Shown: positions 43,615 to 50,993 of the stretch, in pieces | How positions within the stretch are numbered: the first letter of the stretch is position 1 | Layout of the letters: each line of letters opens with the position of its first letter | Assembly (NCBI GenBank): GCA_041984235.1 | Contig: JBHIYN010000015.1 | Span: forward strand, 62,001-126,000 | DNA: 64,000 nucleotides | Reading direction: 5' to 3' | Origin: JBHIYN01 sp041984235 | GTDB lineage: Bacteria; Pseudomonadota; Gammaproteobacteria; Ga0077536 | Made by a program: the position numbers and the translations under genes | The notes under the pieces: generated by a model | Told to the model about the DNA's origin: nothing | The model's input: only the letters and a program-made list of their open reading frames with translations | Databases searched by the model: none

Positions 43615-44637
43615 GTGAACGACGGCGCGACGGCGATGCCGCCCGTGCAGGTGCTGCAGGCCCTCGGTGAGCAACTCGTGCGCCGCGGCGAGAGCGCCTG
43701 GGCGCGACTCGACATGCCGGCGGGCAGCGTCGCCGAGTCGGCCGGCCTGGAACGGTTCGGCTACCCCGATGCGCGCAGTCTCGCCGACTTCGTGTTTCTG
43801 CACGGCGTGGTCCCGGAGCCGGGCGAGCCGCTGCTGCTGCCGATGATCGCGGCGGCCGGATCGCAACCGGCGGACGTCTTCGTGCACCACGTGCCGGGCA
43901 GCCTGTGGCTGGTGTTCCTGTGTGCCGGCACGCGGCAATCCGGCCACGCCGCCGAGCAGCAACGCCTGAACGAGGCGGTCCTCGCCGGACGCGCCCACGG
44001 CCGCCTGCTGGAGCGTTTCGTCGGCACCGAGCTGGTGCGTCACCGTCTGCACGAAGCGCCGCTGCCGACCGCGATGGCGCCCGAAACGCGTCGCCTGACG
44101 ATGTTGTTCGCCGACATTCGCGGCTTCACCCCCTTCTGCGAGGCGCGTGAAGCGGCCGAAGCCTGCCGCGTGCTCAACCGCTACCTGGAACGCATGGTCG
44201 AGGCGGTCGCGGCGCACGGCGGTATCGTCGACAAGATCATCGGTGACGCGGTGATGGCACTGTTCGGCCTGACCGATGGCGGAGAAGACGCGGCCGAACG
44301 CGCGATCGGCGCGGCCCGCGACATGATCGCCGCGGTCGATGCCCTGGGCGGCGCGGGCGCCGGGGTCCACGGCATCGGTGTCGGTATTGCGACCGGGGAG
44401 GTCGCGGTAGGGGTGCTGGGTACCGCCGCACGGCGAGCCTTCACGGTGGTCGGCCACCGCGTCAATCTCGCCGCGCGGCTGGAGAGCAGCGCCGAACCGG
44501 GTGAGATCCTGGTCGATGACGCGACCCGTGACGCGGCCGGCGCGGCTGCCGATGGCTTCATGCCCACGCGGCGCAGCCTGAAGGGGCTGCCCGCGCCGGT
44601 GGCCGTTTATGCCTGCCCGGTACCGGGCAGGGTGTGA
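43615..44637 (+). CDS. Class III adenylate/guanylate cyclase
   Basis: A 340-residue protein with an N-terminal sensory-looking region (about 150 residues, possibly PAS-like) and a C-terminal class III cyclase domain. The first metal Asp is in LFADIRGFTPFCE, the second in KIIGDAVMALFG, and the transition-state Asn and Arg in GHRVNLAARLES. With an intact catalytic set it should form cAMP or cGMP; the base-specifying positions are not clear to me. The GTG start lies 26 bases after the response regulator. It is predicted to be soluble. Confidence 0.88.
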   Translation: MNDGATAMPPVQVLQALGEQLVRRGESAWARLDMPAGSVAESAGLERFGYPDARSLADFVFLHGVVPEPGEPLLLPMIAAAGSQPADVFVHHVPGSLWLVFLCAGTRQSGHAAEQQRLNEAVLAGRAHGRLLERFVGTELVRHRLHEAPLPTAMAPETRRLTMLFADIRGFTPFCEAREAAEACRVLNRYLERMVEAVAAHGGIVDKIIGDAVMALFGLTDGGEDAAERAIGAARDMIAAVDALGGAGAGVHGIGVGIATGEVAVGVLGTAARRAFTVVGHRVNLAARLESSAEPGEILVDDATRDAAGAAADGFMPTRRSLKGLPAPVAVYACPVPGRV

Positions 44638-44679
44638 ACGACACCCGGGCGCTTCGCGCCTGCATTGCGGTACTATGCG

Positions 44680-44698
44680 CGATCGTGCGTCACGATCG
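44680..44698. promoter_or_regulatory. Palindrome upstream of the coiled-coil/OmpA/GTPase genes
   Basis: CGATCGTG (44680-44687) and CACGATCG (44691-44698) form a perfect 8-bp inverted repeat with a 3-base spacer, directly after a TACTAT hexamer at 44671-44676 that could be a -10. The 118-bp gap marks a likely promoter between the cyclase gene and the coiled-coil gene. Confidence 0.4.
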
Positions 44699-44755
44699 TG
44701 GTTAGCCCGGGCGGCGCGCGCATGACGGGAGTTCACAACCGACGGGTGTTCGAAG

Positions 44756-45337
44756 ATGGTTCAACGCAAGGACAGTGGCGGTAACGGCGCCGACGAAAAG
44801 ACGGCGGTGGAGGAGGCGGCCGGCGCCGCGGGCAACGTCGACAAGATCCGGGAGATCCTGTTCGGCGGACAGATGCGTGATTACGACCGGCGCTTCGACG
44901 CACTGCAGAAGCAGTTCGAGCGCGAGCTGGCACGCAGCACGAGCGACTTCGACAAGCGATTGAGTTCGTTCGAGAATTTCATCCGCAAGGAGCTCGAGAA
45001 GCTGACCGCCAAAGTGCTCGCCGAGCGCAAGGAGCGCACCGAGGCGATCAAGAATGCCGAGCGCGCCCTGAAGGAGACGGCCAAGGAGCTCGAGGACCGG
45101 CTGGCGGCCATGGACGAGTCCATGACCACCGAGAACGCCGACATCCGCAGCGAGATCCATGACAGCAAGCAGGAAATCGTCGCCGACATGAAGGCGTTGT
45201 TCGCCGAGCTCACCGAGATCACCCGCAGCGGGCAGGACGAGCTCAACGAGATCAAGGTGGACCGTACCGAGCTGTCGGCACTGCTGACCGAAATGGCGAT
45301 GCGCGTGACGCGCGACTTCGACCTGCCGGGAGACTGA
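44756..45337 (+). CDS. Coiled-coil protein of the GTPase cassette
   Basis: A 193-residue, highly charged and soluble protein. After a polar N-terminus of about 28 residues comes KIREILFGGQMRDYDRRFDAL, then heptad-rich helix to residue 180 (FDKRLSSFENFIRKELEKL and KNAERALKETAKELEDRL). The protein ends DFDLPGD. It has no enzymatic motif. The LFG-containing segment recurs at the start of the next protein (ELKRLLFGDEQRSLNELEQ), suggesting a common docking or oligomerisation element. It is probably a structural partner of the membrane protein and the Rab-like GTPase downstream. Confidence 0.8.
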   Translation: MVQRKDSGGNGADEKTAVEEAAGAAGNVDKIREILFGGQMRDYDRRFDALQKQFERELARSTSDFDKRLSSFENFIRKELEKLTAKVLAERKERTEAIKNAERALKETAKELEDRLAAMDESMTTENADIRSEIHDSKQEIVADMKALFAELTEITRSGQDELNEIKVDRTELSALLTEMAMRVTRDFDLPGD

Positions 45338-45365
45338 GCGGCGCTGACGACCCGGGGCCGTGCCC

Positions 45366-47426
45366 ATGAGTGAGCTCGACGAGCTGAAGCGCCTGCTGTT
45401 CGGGGACGAGCAGCGTTCGCTCAACGAGCTCGAGCAGCGCGTCGAGGATCCGGTCACGCGGGCCGGTGACGTCGCCGGCGTACTGGCCGACTCGGTACGT
45501 CTCAGCGCACAGAGCGGCGACGATCTGCAGCGTGCACTGCGCGAGCCGGTAGACGCCTGCATTCGCACCTCGATCCGCGAGGACGTCGATGTCTTCGCCG
45601 ATGCGCTGTTCCCGGTCATGGGGCCGGCCATTCGCCGCTCGGTGCTGGAGACCTTCCGCACCCTGGTCCAGGGACTCAACCAGACCATCGAGTCGGCCTT
45701 CAGCTGGCAGGGCATCAAGTGGCGTATCGAGTCGCGGCGCACCGGGGTGCCGGTGTCGGAACTGGTGCTGCGCGACACCCTCGAGTACCGCGTGGAGCAG
45801 GTCCTGCTGATCCAGCACGACTCGGGGCTGCTCATGCGCCACGCAACGCGTCCCGATTTCGCGAGCAACGACTCGGACGCGGTGTCGGCGATGCTGACCG
45901 CGATTCAGGATTTCGTACGCGACTCCTTCGGCGGCGCGGGCGAACCCGGCAGCGGTCTCGACGTGATCGAGATCGGCGAGCACGTGGTGTGGCTGCTGCC
46001 AGGCCCGGCGGCGACCCTGGCCGTGGTCTTCCGTGGCACGCCGAGGCTTGCCCTGCGCAGCCATTTCGCCGCCGTCGCCGAAGACCTGCAACGGCATCAC
46101 GGCGCCGCGCTGGCGAGCTTCGCCGGCGACAGCGAGACGCTGGCGGCACTGGACCCCATGCTGCGCGAATGTCTCGACGTCGAGTCGCGCACCGGGATAG
46201 CGACCGGCGAGCGCGGCGGGTTGTCACCGGCCTTCAAGATCACCCTGGCGGTGCTCGGCACGGCGTTGTTGGTCTACCTGGTGCTCAGCGTGCGCGCCGC
46301 GTTGCAGCGCGAGGCGCTGGCCGCGGCGCTGGAAGCGGAGCCCGGCATCGTGGTCACCGCCGTGGAGGAAGACGGCGGGCGGCTGGTAGTGCGCGGCCTG
46401 GCCGATCCGCTGGCGCGCAGCATGGACGAGGTCGCCGCCGCCGAGGGCTACGAGCCGGACGAGGTGAGCCTCGCGTTCGAGCCTTACCACTCGGCCGAGC
46501 CGGCTCTGCTCGAACGTCGCGCACGGCGCATCCTGCGCGCCCCGGAAAGTGTCGAGCTGACCATCGAAGGCACCCGCATTCGCCTCGCCGGGCATGCCGG
46601 TGAGGACTGGCTGCGCGGCCTCGACCCGCGCCTGTTCAACGTGCTCGGCTTCGACGAGGTCGACCTGGATGGCCTGGAGTCGCTGGACGAGCGTGCCCAC
46701 CGCCTGCTCGAGGCGCCGGACAGCGTCACGTTCCGCATCGAAGGCGGCACGCTGCACGCGCGCGGCACGGCACCACCGGCCTGGATCGCGACGCTGGCCG
46801 AACGTGCCACCGCGCTGGCCGGGGTCGAGCGCGTCGACGACGGCGCGCTGCGCGCCGACCCCGCGGCGATTGCCGCGTACTGGCACGAACGACTGGCGGC
46901 GCCGTCCGGGGTGAGCGTGGCTTTCGCGGACGGCACTCTGACACTCGCCGGCAGCGCGCCCCTGGCCTGGGTCGAATCCGTACGCGCGCGACTGCCGCTG
47001 GACGGGCGCTTCGTCGAACGCGTCGATTTCTCCGGCCTCGGGAGCGCGGAAGCCGCCGAGCACGGTGCGCTGCTCGCGCGCCTCGACGGCACGCGCTTCG
47101 AGTTCTCGGAGGACACTACCTTGTCCGCAAACAGCCGCGCGGCCTTCGAGGCCTTTCTCGGCGACCTCGCGCGTGCCGTGGCACTCGGTGAGCGGCTCGG
47201 GGTGGCACCGCCGATGCTGCGCTTGATCGGATACAGCGATGCCCTCGGCGCGGTGGGCTACAACGCGCGCCTGCGCGAGCGCCGTGCGCAGGCCCTGGCG
47301 GCACTGGCTCGCGCGGCCTTGCCGGCGGCGGTGGAGATCGCCGCGCAGGGTGCGGCGGCGGCGGACAACGCGGCCCAGCGTCCGCTGCGGCGCGGTGCGA
47401 CCGCGCACGTGGAGGCGCGGCCGTGA
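45366..47426 (+). CDS. Single-span membrane protein with C-terminal OmpA-like domain
   Basis: A 686-residue protein. Residues 1-290 are cytosolic and partly helical, starting with LKRLLFGDEQRSLNELEQR. One membrane span (ITLAVLGTALLVYLVLSV) lies near 291-312. The periplasmic part has BON-like repeated segments (VELTIEGTRIRLAGHA, VTFRIEGGTLHARGTA and VSVAFADGTLTLAGSA) and ends in an OmpA-like fold: FEFSEDTTLSANS then LIGYSDALGAVGYNARLRERRAQAL, keeping the Asp and Arg of the peptidoglycan-binding pocket. The layout links a cytosolic partner to the cell wall. It overlaps the GTPase gene by GTGA. Confidence 0.85.
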   Translation: MSELDELKRLLFGDEQRSLNELEQRVEDPVTRAGDVAGVLADSVRLSAQSGDDLQRALREPVDACIRTSIREDVDVFADALFPVMGPAIRRSVLETFRTLVQGLNQTIESAFSWQGIKWRIESRRTGVPVSELVLRDTLEYRVEQVLLIQHDSGLLMRHATRPDFASNDSDAVSAMLTAIQDFVRDSFGGAGEPGSGLDVIEIGEHVVWLLPGPAATLAVVFRGTPRLALRSHFAAVAEDLQRHHGAALASFAGDSETLAALDPMLRECLDVESRTGIATGERGGLSPAFKITLAVLGTALLVYLVLSVRAALQREALAAALEAEPGIVVTAVEEDGGRLVVRGLADPLARSMDEVAAAEGYEPDEVSLAFEPYHSAEPALLERRARRILRAPESVELTIEGTRIRLAGHAGEDWLRGLDPRLFNVLGFDEVDLDGLESLDERAHRLLEAPDSVTFRIEGGTLHARGTAPPAWIATLAERATALAGVERVDDGALRADPAAIAAYWHERLAAPSGVSVAFADGTLTLAGSAPLAWVESVRARLPLDGRFVERVDFSGLGSAEAAEHGALLARLDGTRFEFSEDTTLSANSRAAFEAFLGDLARAVALGERLGVAPPMLRLIGYSDALGAVGYNARLRERRAQALAALARAALPAAVEIAAQGAAAADNAAQRPLRRGATAHVEARP

Positions 47427-47923
47427 ACGCCGTGACCGCCAAGGTGTGCCTGGTCGGGGACTTCGGCGTCGGCAAGACCAGCCTGGTCAAGCGCTTCGTG
47501 CACCAGGCCTTCTCGGAGCGCTACCAGACCACCGTCGGCGTAACCATAGAGACGACCGAGCTTGCGCTGGCGGCCGACCGCACCTGCAAGCTGATCATCT
47601 GGGACATCGCCGGCAGCGGCACCATCGACAGCGTCAAGCAGAGCTACCTGCGCGGCGCGGCGGGCCTGCTGTTCGTTGCCGACGGCACGCGTGCGGAGAC
47701 CCTGGACACCGCGCAGGGGCTCGAACGACAGGCGCGCGAGCTGCTCGGCGAGGTGCCGGCCGTGTACCTGCTCAACAAGTGTGACCTGCAGGAGCAGTGG
47801 GAGATCGCGCCGGCGACCGCCAGCGCGCTGGAATCCGGCGCGAGCGTGTTCCGCACCAGCGCGCTCAGCGGTGACAACGTCGAGGCGGCCTTCCATGCGC
47901 TGGCGGCGTCGCTCGCCGGCTGA
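47423..47923 (+). CDS. Rab/Ras-like small GTPase
   Basis: A 166-residue stand-alone GTPase with all five G motifs: G1 GDFGVGKTSL at residues 12-21, G2 Thr in YQTTVGVT, G3 WDIAGSG, G4 NKCD and G5 TSALSG. The spacing RFVHQAFSERYQTTVG closely follows eukaryotic Rab proteins. At the position of Ras Gln61 (DxAGQ) it has Ser, so intrinsic hydrolysis may be slow or use a different activating residue. It has no lipidation motif. The GTG start overlaps the OmpA-like gene stop (GTGA), strongly implying that the two proteins work together. Confidence 0.9.
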   Translation: MNAVTAKVCLVGDFGVGKTSLVKRFVHQAFSERYQTTVGVTIETTELALAADRTCKLIIWDIAGSGTIDSVKQSYLRGAAGLLFVADGTRAETLDTAQGLERQARELLGEVPAVYLLNKCDLQEQWEIAPATASALESGASVFRTSALSGDNVEAAFHALAASLAG

Positions 47924-47935
47924 GCGCGCGCCGGC

Positions 47936-49426
47936 GTGAGCGAGCCGCGCGCGTTCGACGACTACGTGCGTCGCCGGCTCGCGCCGCTGCGCGTCCGGGT
48001 CGACGCCGACGGTATCGTCGAGGCCAGTGAGGGCGCGGTCGAGGTTTATGGCTACGCAGGCTGCCGCCCGGGCAGCGAGGCGGTGGCCACGCTGCCCTTC
48101 CTGCACGGGCTGGCGGCGCAGGCACCGCTGGAGCTGCCCTTCGTCGAGACACCCAGCGGGCGTCGCGCACATATCATGGTTGCGCCGCACGCCGACGGCG
48201 TCGAGCTGCTGCTGGTGGATGCCACCGACGAGTGGCGCCAGCAGGTCGAGCTGCAGCAGAAGGCGAACGAGCTCGACCTGCTTTCGCAGCGTCAGCAGCG
48301 CCTGGTGCGCGAGCTCGAAGCGGCGCAGGTCGAGCTGCGCCAGCGTCGCGACGAGGCCGAGCAGGCGAGCCGTCAGAAGAGTGAGTTCATCGCCCGCATG
48401 TCGCACGAGTTCCGCACCCCGCTGACCGCGATCATCGGCCAGGCGCGGCGGCTGCACACGGGAGATGACGGCGCCGAACACACCGCCGCCGCGATCGAGC
48501 GCGGCGCGGTTCATTTGCTGAACCTGGTCGAGAACCTGCTCGACGAAGCGCAGCTGCGCTCGGGCCGCATCCTGATCCAGCCGCGGCCTACCGATCTCTC
48601 CGCCCTGCTGGCGGAGATCGGCGAGCTGTTCGCGCCGCTCGCCGGCGACAAGGGGCTGGGCTTCACGACCCGTATCGCCGATGCCGTGCCGCAATGGCTG
48701 GAGCTGGACGACCTGCGCCTGCGCCAGATCCTGATCAACCTGCTCGGCAACGCGATCAAGTACACCGAGCGTGGCGCCGTGGCCACCACGGCGGACTGGC
48801 GCGACGGCGCGCTGCACGTCGCCGTGCAGGACGACGGCCCGGGCATCTCCGCTGCCGCGCGCGATCGTATTTTCCGCGCTTTCCACCGTGAATCCGCCGA
48901 TGCCCCGGGGGCCGGCCTGGGTCTGTCCATCTCGCGTTCGCTGGCCGAGCTGATGGACGGCCGCATCGCGCTGGAATCGGAGCCGGGCCGCGGTACGGTC
49001 GTGACCGTGTCGCTGCCGGCGGCCGTCGCGCAGGCGCCGCCGCAGGCGCCGGCCGGCCCGCGACCGCGCCTGCTGCTGGCCGAGGACAGCTTCGACATCG
49101 CCGAGTTGCTGACCGCGGCGCTCGGCGAGAGCGGCTTCGACTGCGAGCATTGCGCGACCGCGCAGGCGGCGCTCGCACGCTGCCGCGCGGCGGCCCCGGA
49201 TCTGGTCATCGTCGATCGCAACCTGAGCGACATGGACGGCTTCGCGCTGACCCGCAGGCTGCGCGCCGACGGCTATGCCGAGCCCGTGCTCATGCTCACG
49301 GCGTCGAACCTGGTCGAGGACCGCGATCGCGCGCTGGCAGCAGGCTGTGATGAATTCATGGTCAAATCGGCAGGTATGAACGCACTGCTCGAAGCCACCC
49401 GGCGCCTGGTTGCGAACCGTGGCTGA
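47936..49426 (+). CDS. Hybrid sensor histidine kinase
   Basis: A 496-residue soluble kinase. An N-terminal PAS-like segment of about 100 residues is followed by a coiled coil (QKANELDLLSQRQQRLVRELEAA). The HisKA box is ARMSHEFRTPLTAIIGQ with the phospho-His near residue 156. The HATPase_c has NLLGNAIKYTE, VQDDGPGI and GAGLGLSIS. A C-terminal receiver has the Asp in VIVDRNLSDMDGF near 426 and Lys in FMVKS. There is no membrane span, so the signal is cytosolic. The GTG start is 12 bases after the GTPase. The HPt gene overlaps its end, completing a phosphorelay. Confidence 0.9.
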   Translation: MSEPRAFDDYVRRRLAPLRVRVDADGIVEASEGAVEVYGYAGCRPGSEAVATLPFLHGLAAQAPLELPFVETPSGRRAHIMVAPHADGVELLLVDATDEWRQQVELQQKANELDLLSQRQQRLVRELEAAQVELRQRRDEAEQASRQKSEFIARMSHEFRTPLTAIIGQARRLHTGDDGAEHTAAAIERGAVHLLNLVENLLDEAQLRSGRILIQPRPTDLSALLAEIGELFAPLAGDKGLGFTTRIADAVPQWLELDDLRLRQILINLLGNAIKYTERGAVATTADWRDGALHVAVQDDGPGISAAARDRIFRAFHRESADAPGAGLGLSISRSLAELMDGRIALESEPGRGTVVTVSLPAAVAQAPPQAPAGPRPRLLLAEDSFDIAELLTAALGESGFDCEHCATAQAALARCRAAAPDLVIVDRNLSDMDGFALTRRLRADGYAEPVLMLTASNLVEDRDRALAAGCDEFMVKSAGMNALLEATRRLVANRG

Positions 49427-49733
49427 GCCCGGCGGCGCCTTCGCCGCGCTACGCGCGAAATTCGCCGACGACCTGCCGGCACGCCTGCACGCCGTGGCCG
49501 ACGCGATCGCGCGGGCGGCGACCGCGGAGAGCGGCGCGGCACAGGAGATCGTGACCCGCGTGCACGGCCTCGCCGGCAGCTGCGGACTCTACGGCTTCGG
49601 CGGCGTGGCCGAGACCCTGGCCGCCGTCGAGCAGGCGCTGGCAGGCGCGCCGTCCTCCGGTGCGGAGCGCAGCGTCGCCCTGACCGCCCTCGCGCAGCGC
49701 ATCGCCGCGCTGGCCGAGCAGCCGCCCGCCTGA
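49419..49733 (+). CDS. Histidine phosphotransfer (HPt) protein
   Basis: A 104-residue, all-helical protein with the HPt motif RVHGLAGSCGLYGF; His49 is the expected phosphate acceptor. The gene starts at a GTG (49419) overlapping the end of the hybrid kinase gene by 8 bases. Together they make a His-Asp-His relay whose final target could be the NarL-type regulator at 42930-43589. It is the last gene of the cassette. Confidence 0.8.
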   Translation: MAEPGGAFAALRAKFADDLPARLHAVADAIARAATAESGAAQEIVTRVHGLAGSCGLYGFGGVAETLAAVEQALAGAPSSGAERSVALTALAQRIAALAEQPPA

Positions 49734-49770
49734 CGCGCCCGTATTCCCTTTCCCTGTCAAGGAGCCATTC

Positions 49771-50667
49771 ATGATCCCCGTCGACCGCTGCCGCCTGCTG
49801 CGTCTCGTCCTGCTCGTGCTGCTGCTGCCGTCGGCGGCGACGGCCGCCGGCAGCGGGCGCAGCCTCTCGATCCTGCTGACCAACGACGACGGCTGGGACT
49901 CGCCCGGGATCCACGCGCTCGCCGATGCATTGCGCGCCGCCGGGCACCGGCTGACCATCGTCGCACCGCTCGGCCAGCGCAGTGGCAGCGGCATGAAGAT
50001 GACGCTGGGCGAGCTCGACCTGGTCGAGCAGGCCGCCGGCGTGTGGTCGGTGGACGCCAGTCCCGCCGACGCGGTTTCGCTGGGCCTGCGCCACCTGATG
50101 CGCGACAACCCGCCGGACCTGGTCGTCTCGGGCGCCAATTTCGGCCAGAACCTCGGTCACAACGTGTTCATCTCCGGCACCGTGGGTGCGGCGCTGACCG
50201 CGGTCATCGCCGGCGTTCCGGCGCTCGCGGTGTCGGTCGGCATCAATCTCGACGAAGGCGCCGGCGAGCCACCTTACGCCAGCACGCTGGCCGCCTTTCC
50301 GCGTGCCGCGGCGCTGACCACCGCGGTCGTGGAGGAACTCTCCCGGCACGATGGCGGGCCCGTGCTGCCAGCGGGCGTGGCCCTGAATCTCAACGTGCCG
50401 GCGGTGCCCGACGGCCGCCTGCGCGGCCTGCGCTGGACGCCGGTCAGCGGCCACGGCGGCTTTCGCGTGATCTATCCGCGCATCGAAGCGGGCCGGGTGA
50501 AGAGCTGGATCGAGCCGGACCCCGACGGCATCGCCGATGGCGAAACGGATACCGCGATGTTCGCCGCGGGCTTTGTCACGCTGTCTGCGCTGCGCCCCGA
50601 TCTCGGCAGCGACGCCGCCGCGCTGCCGGTGCTGCGCGAACGCCTCGGTGCGCTCGCGCTGCCCTGA
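49771..50667 (+). CDS. SurE-like 5-prime/3-prime-nucleotidase, exported form
   Basis: A 298-residue SurE family phosphatase. Metal site: LLTNDDGWDSPGIHAL (the Asp-Asp pair) and DLVVSGANFGQNLGHNVFISGTVGAA (Ser/Asn). Unlike E. coli SurE, which is cytosolic and starts at the first strand, this protein has an N-terminal leader (LLRLVLLVLLLPSAATAAG) that looks like a signal peptide, so it should act in the periplasm, releasing phosphate from nucleotides or other esters. AAGGAG precedes the ATG. It is not linked to the pcm, nlpD or rpoS genes that accompany surE in enterobacteria. Confidence 0.85.
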   Translation: MIPVDRCRLLRLVLLVLLLPSAATAAGSGRSLSILLTNDDGWDSPGIHALADALRAAGHRLTIVAPLGQRSGSGMKMTLGELDLVEQAAGVWSVDASPADAVSLGLRHLMRDNPPDLVVSGANFGQNLGHNVFISGTVGAALTAVIAGVPALAVSVGINLDEGAGEPPYASTLAAFPRAAALTTAVVEELSRHDGGPVLPAGVALNLNVPAVPDGRLRGLRWTPVSGHGGFRVIYPRIEAGRVKSWIEPDPDGIADGETDTAMFAAGFVTLSALRPDLGSDAAALPVLRERLGALALP

Positions 50668-50682
50668 GCCGGCGTTGCCGGC
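50668..50682. terminator. Hairpin between convergent SurE-like and 73-residue genes
   Basis: Two copies of the self-complementary GCCGGC (50668-50673 and 50677-50682) flank GTT, giving a 6-bp stem directly after the SurE-like stop and before the convergent gene's stop. A bidirectional terminator is likely from position. Confidence 0.45.
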
Positions 50683-50685
50683 AGC

Positions 50686-50907
50686 TCAGCAGCCGCGCGT
50701 GATGACGTGCTCGTCGGTGCCGCAGGCCTCGAGCTGGTAGTCGACCAGGCTCTGCACGTCGGCGCGCGCGCGGCTTGCCAGCATCTGCTTGAGCAGGGTG
50801 CTGAGCAGCGCGGTGGACATGGTCTCGGGGCTCATCGCCGCGTCGCGCTCGGCGGCGGCCATCGCTTCGCCGAGGCAGCGCCGCGCAACGTCGTATTCTC
50901 CGGCCAT
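50686..50907 (-). CDS. Small hypothetical protein
   Basis: A 73-residue, acidic, mostly helical protein containing YDVARRCLGEAMAAAERDAA and ADVQSLVDYQLEACGTDE. A strong AAGGAG 10 bases before the ATG supports expression. I do not recognise the family. It carries three cysteines but no CxxC. It follows the GMC oxidoreductase gene on the same strand by 86 bases. Confidence 0.6.
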   Translation of the reverse strand: MAGEYDVARRCLGEAMAAAERDAAMSPETMSTALLSTLLKQMLASRARADVQSLVDYQLEACGTDEHVITRGC

Positions 50908-50993
50908 CGGCCGCTTCTCCTTGCGCTTGGATCAGGAGGCAGACGCTAGCCGGGCGGCCGCCGGCGCCGCTTGACCCAGGTCAAGGGCCGGCG

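Noticed and set aside
46224..47408. Long minus-strand frame opposite the OmpA-like gene
   Set aside because: Shadow of the plus-strand gene; no recognisable domain and no ribosome site.
47258..49150. 630-codon minus-strand frame opposite the GTPase and kinase genes
   Set aside because: It covers the antisense of two clearly functional genes (G motifs, HisKA/HATPase) and shows only low-complexity sequence.
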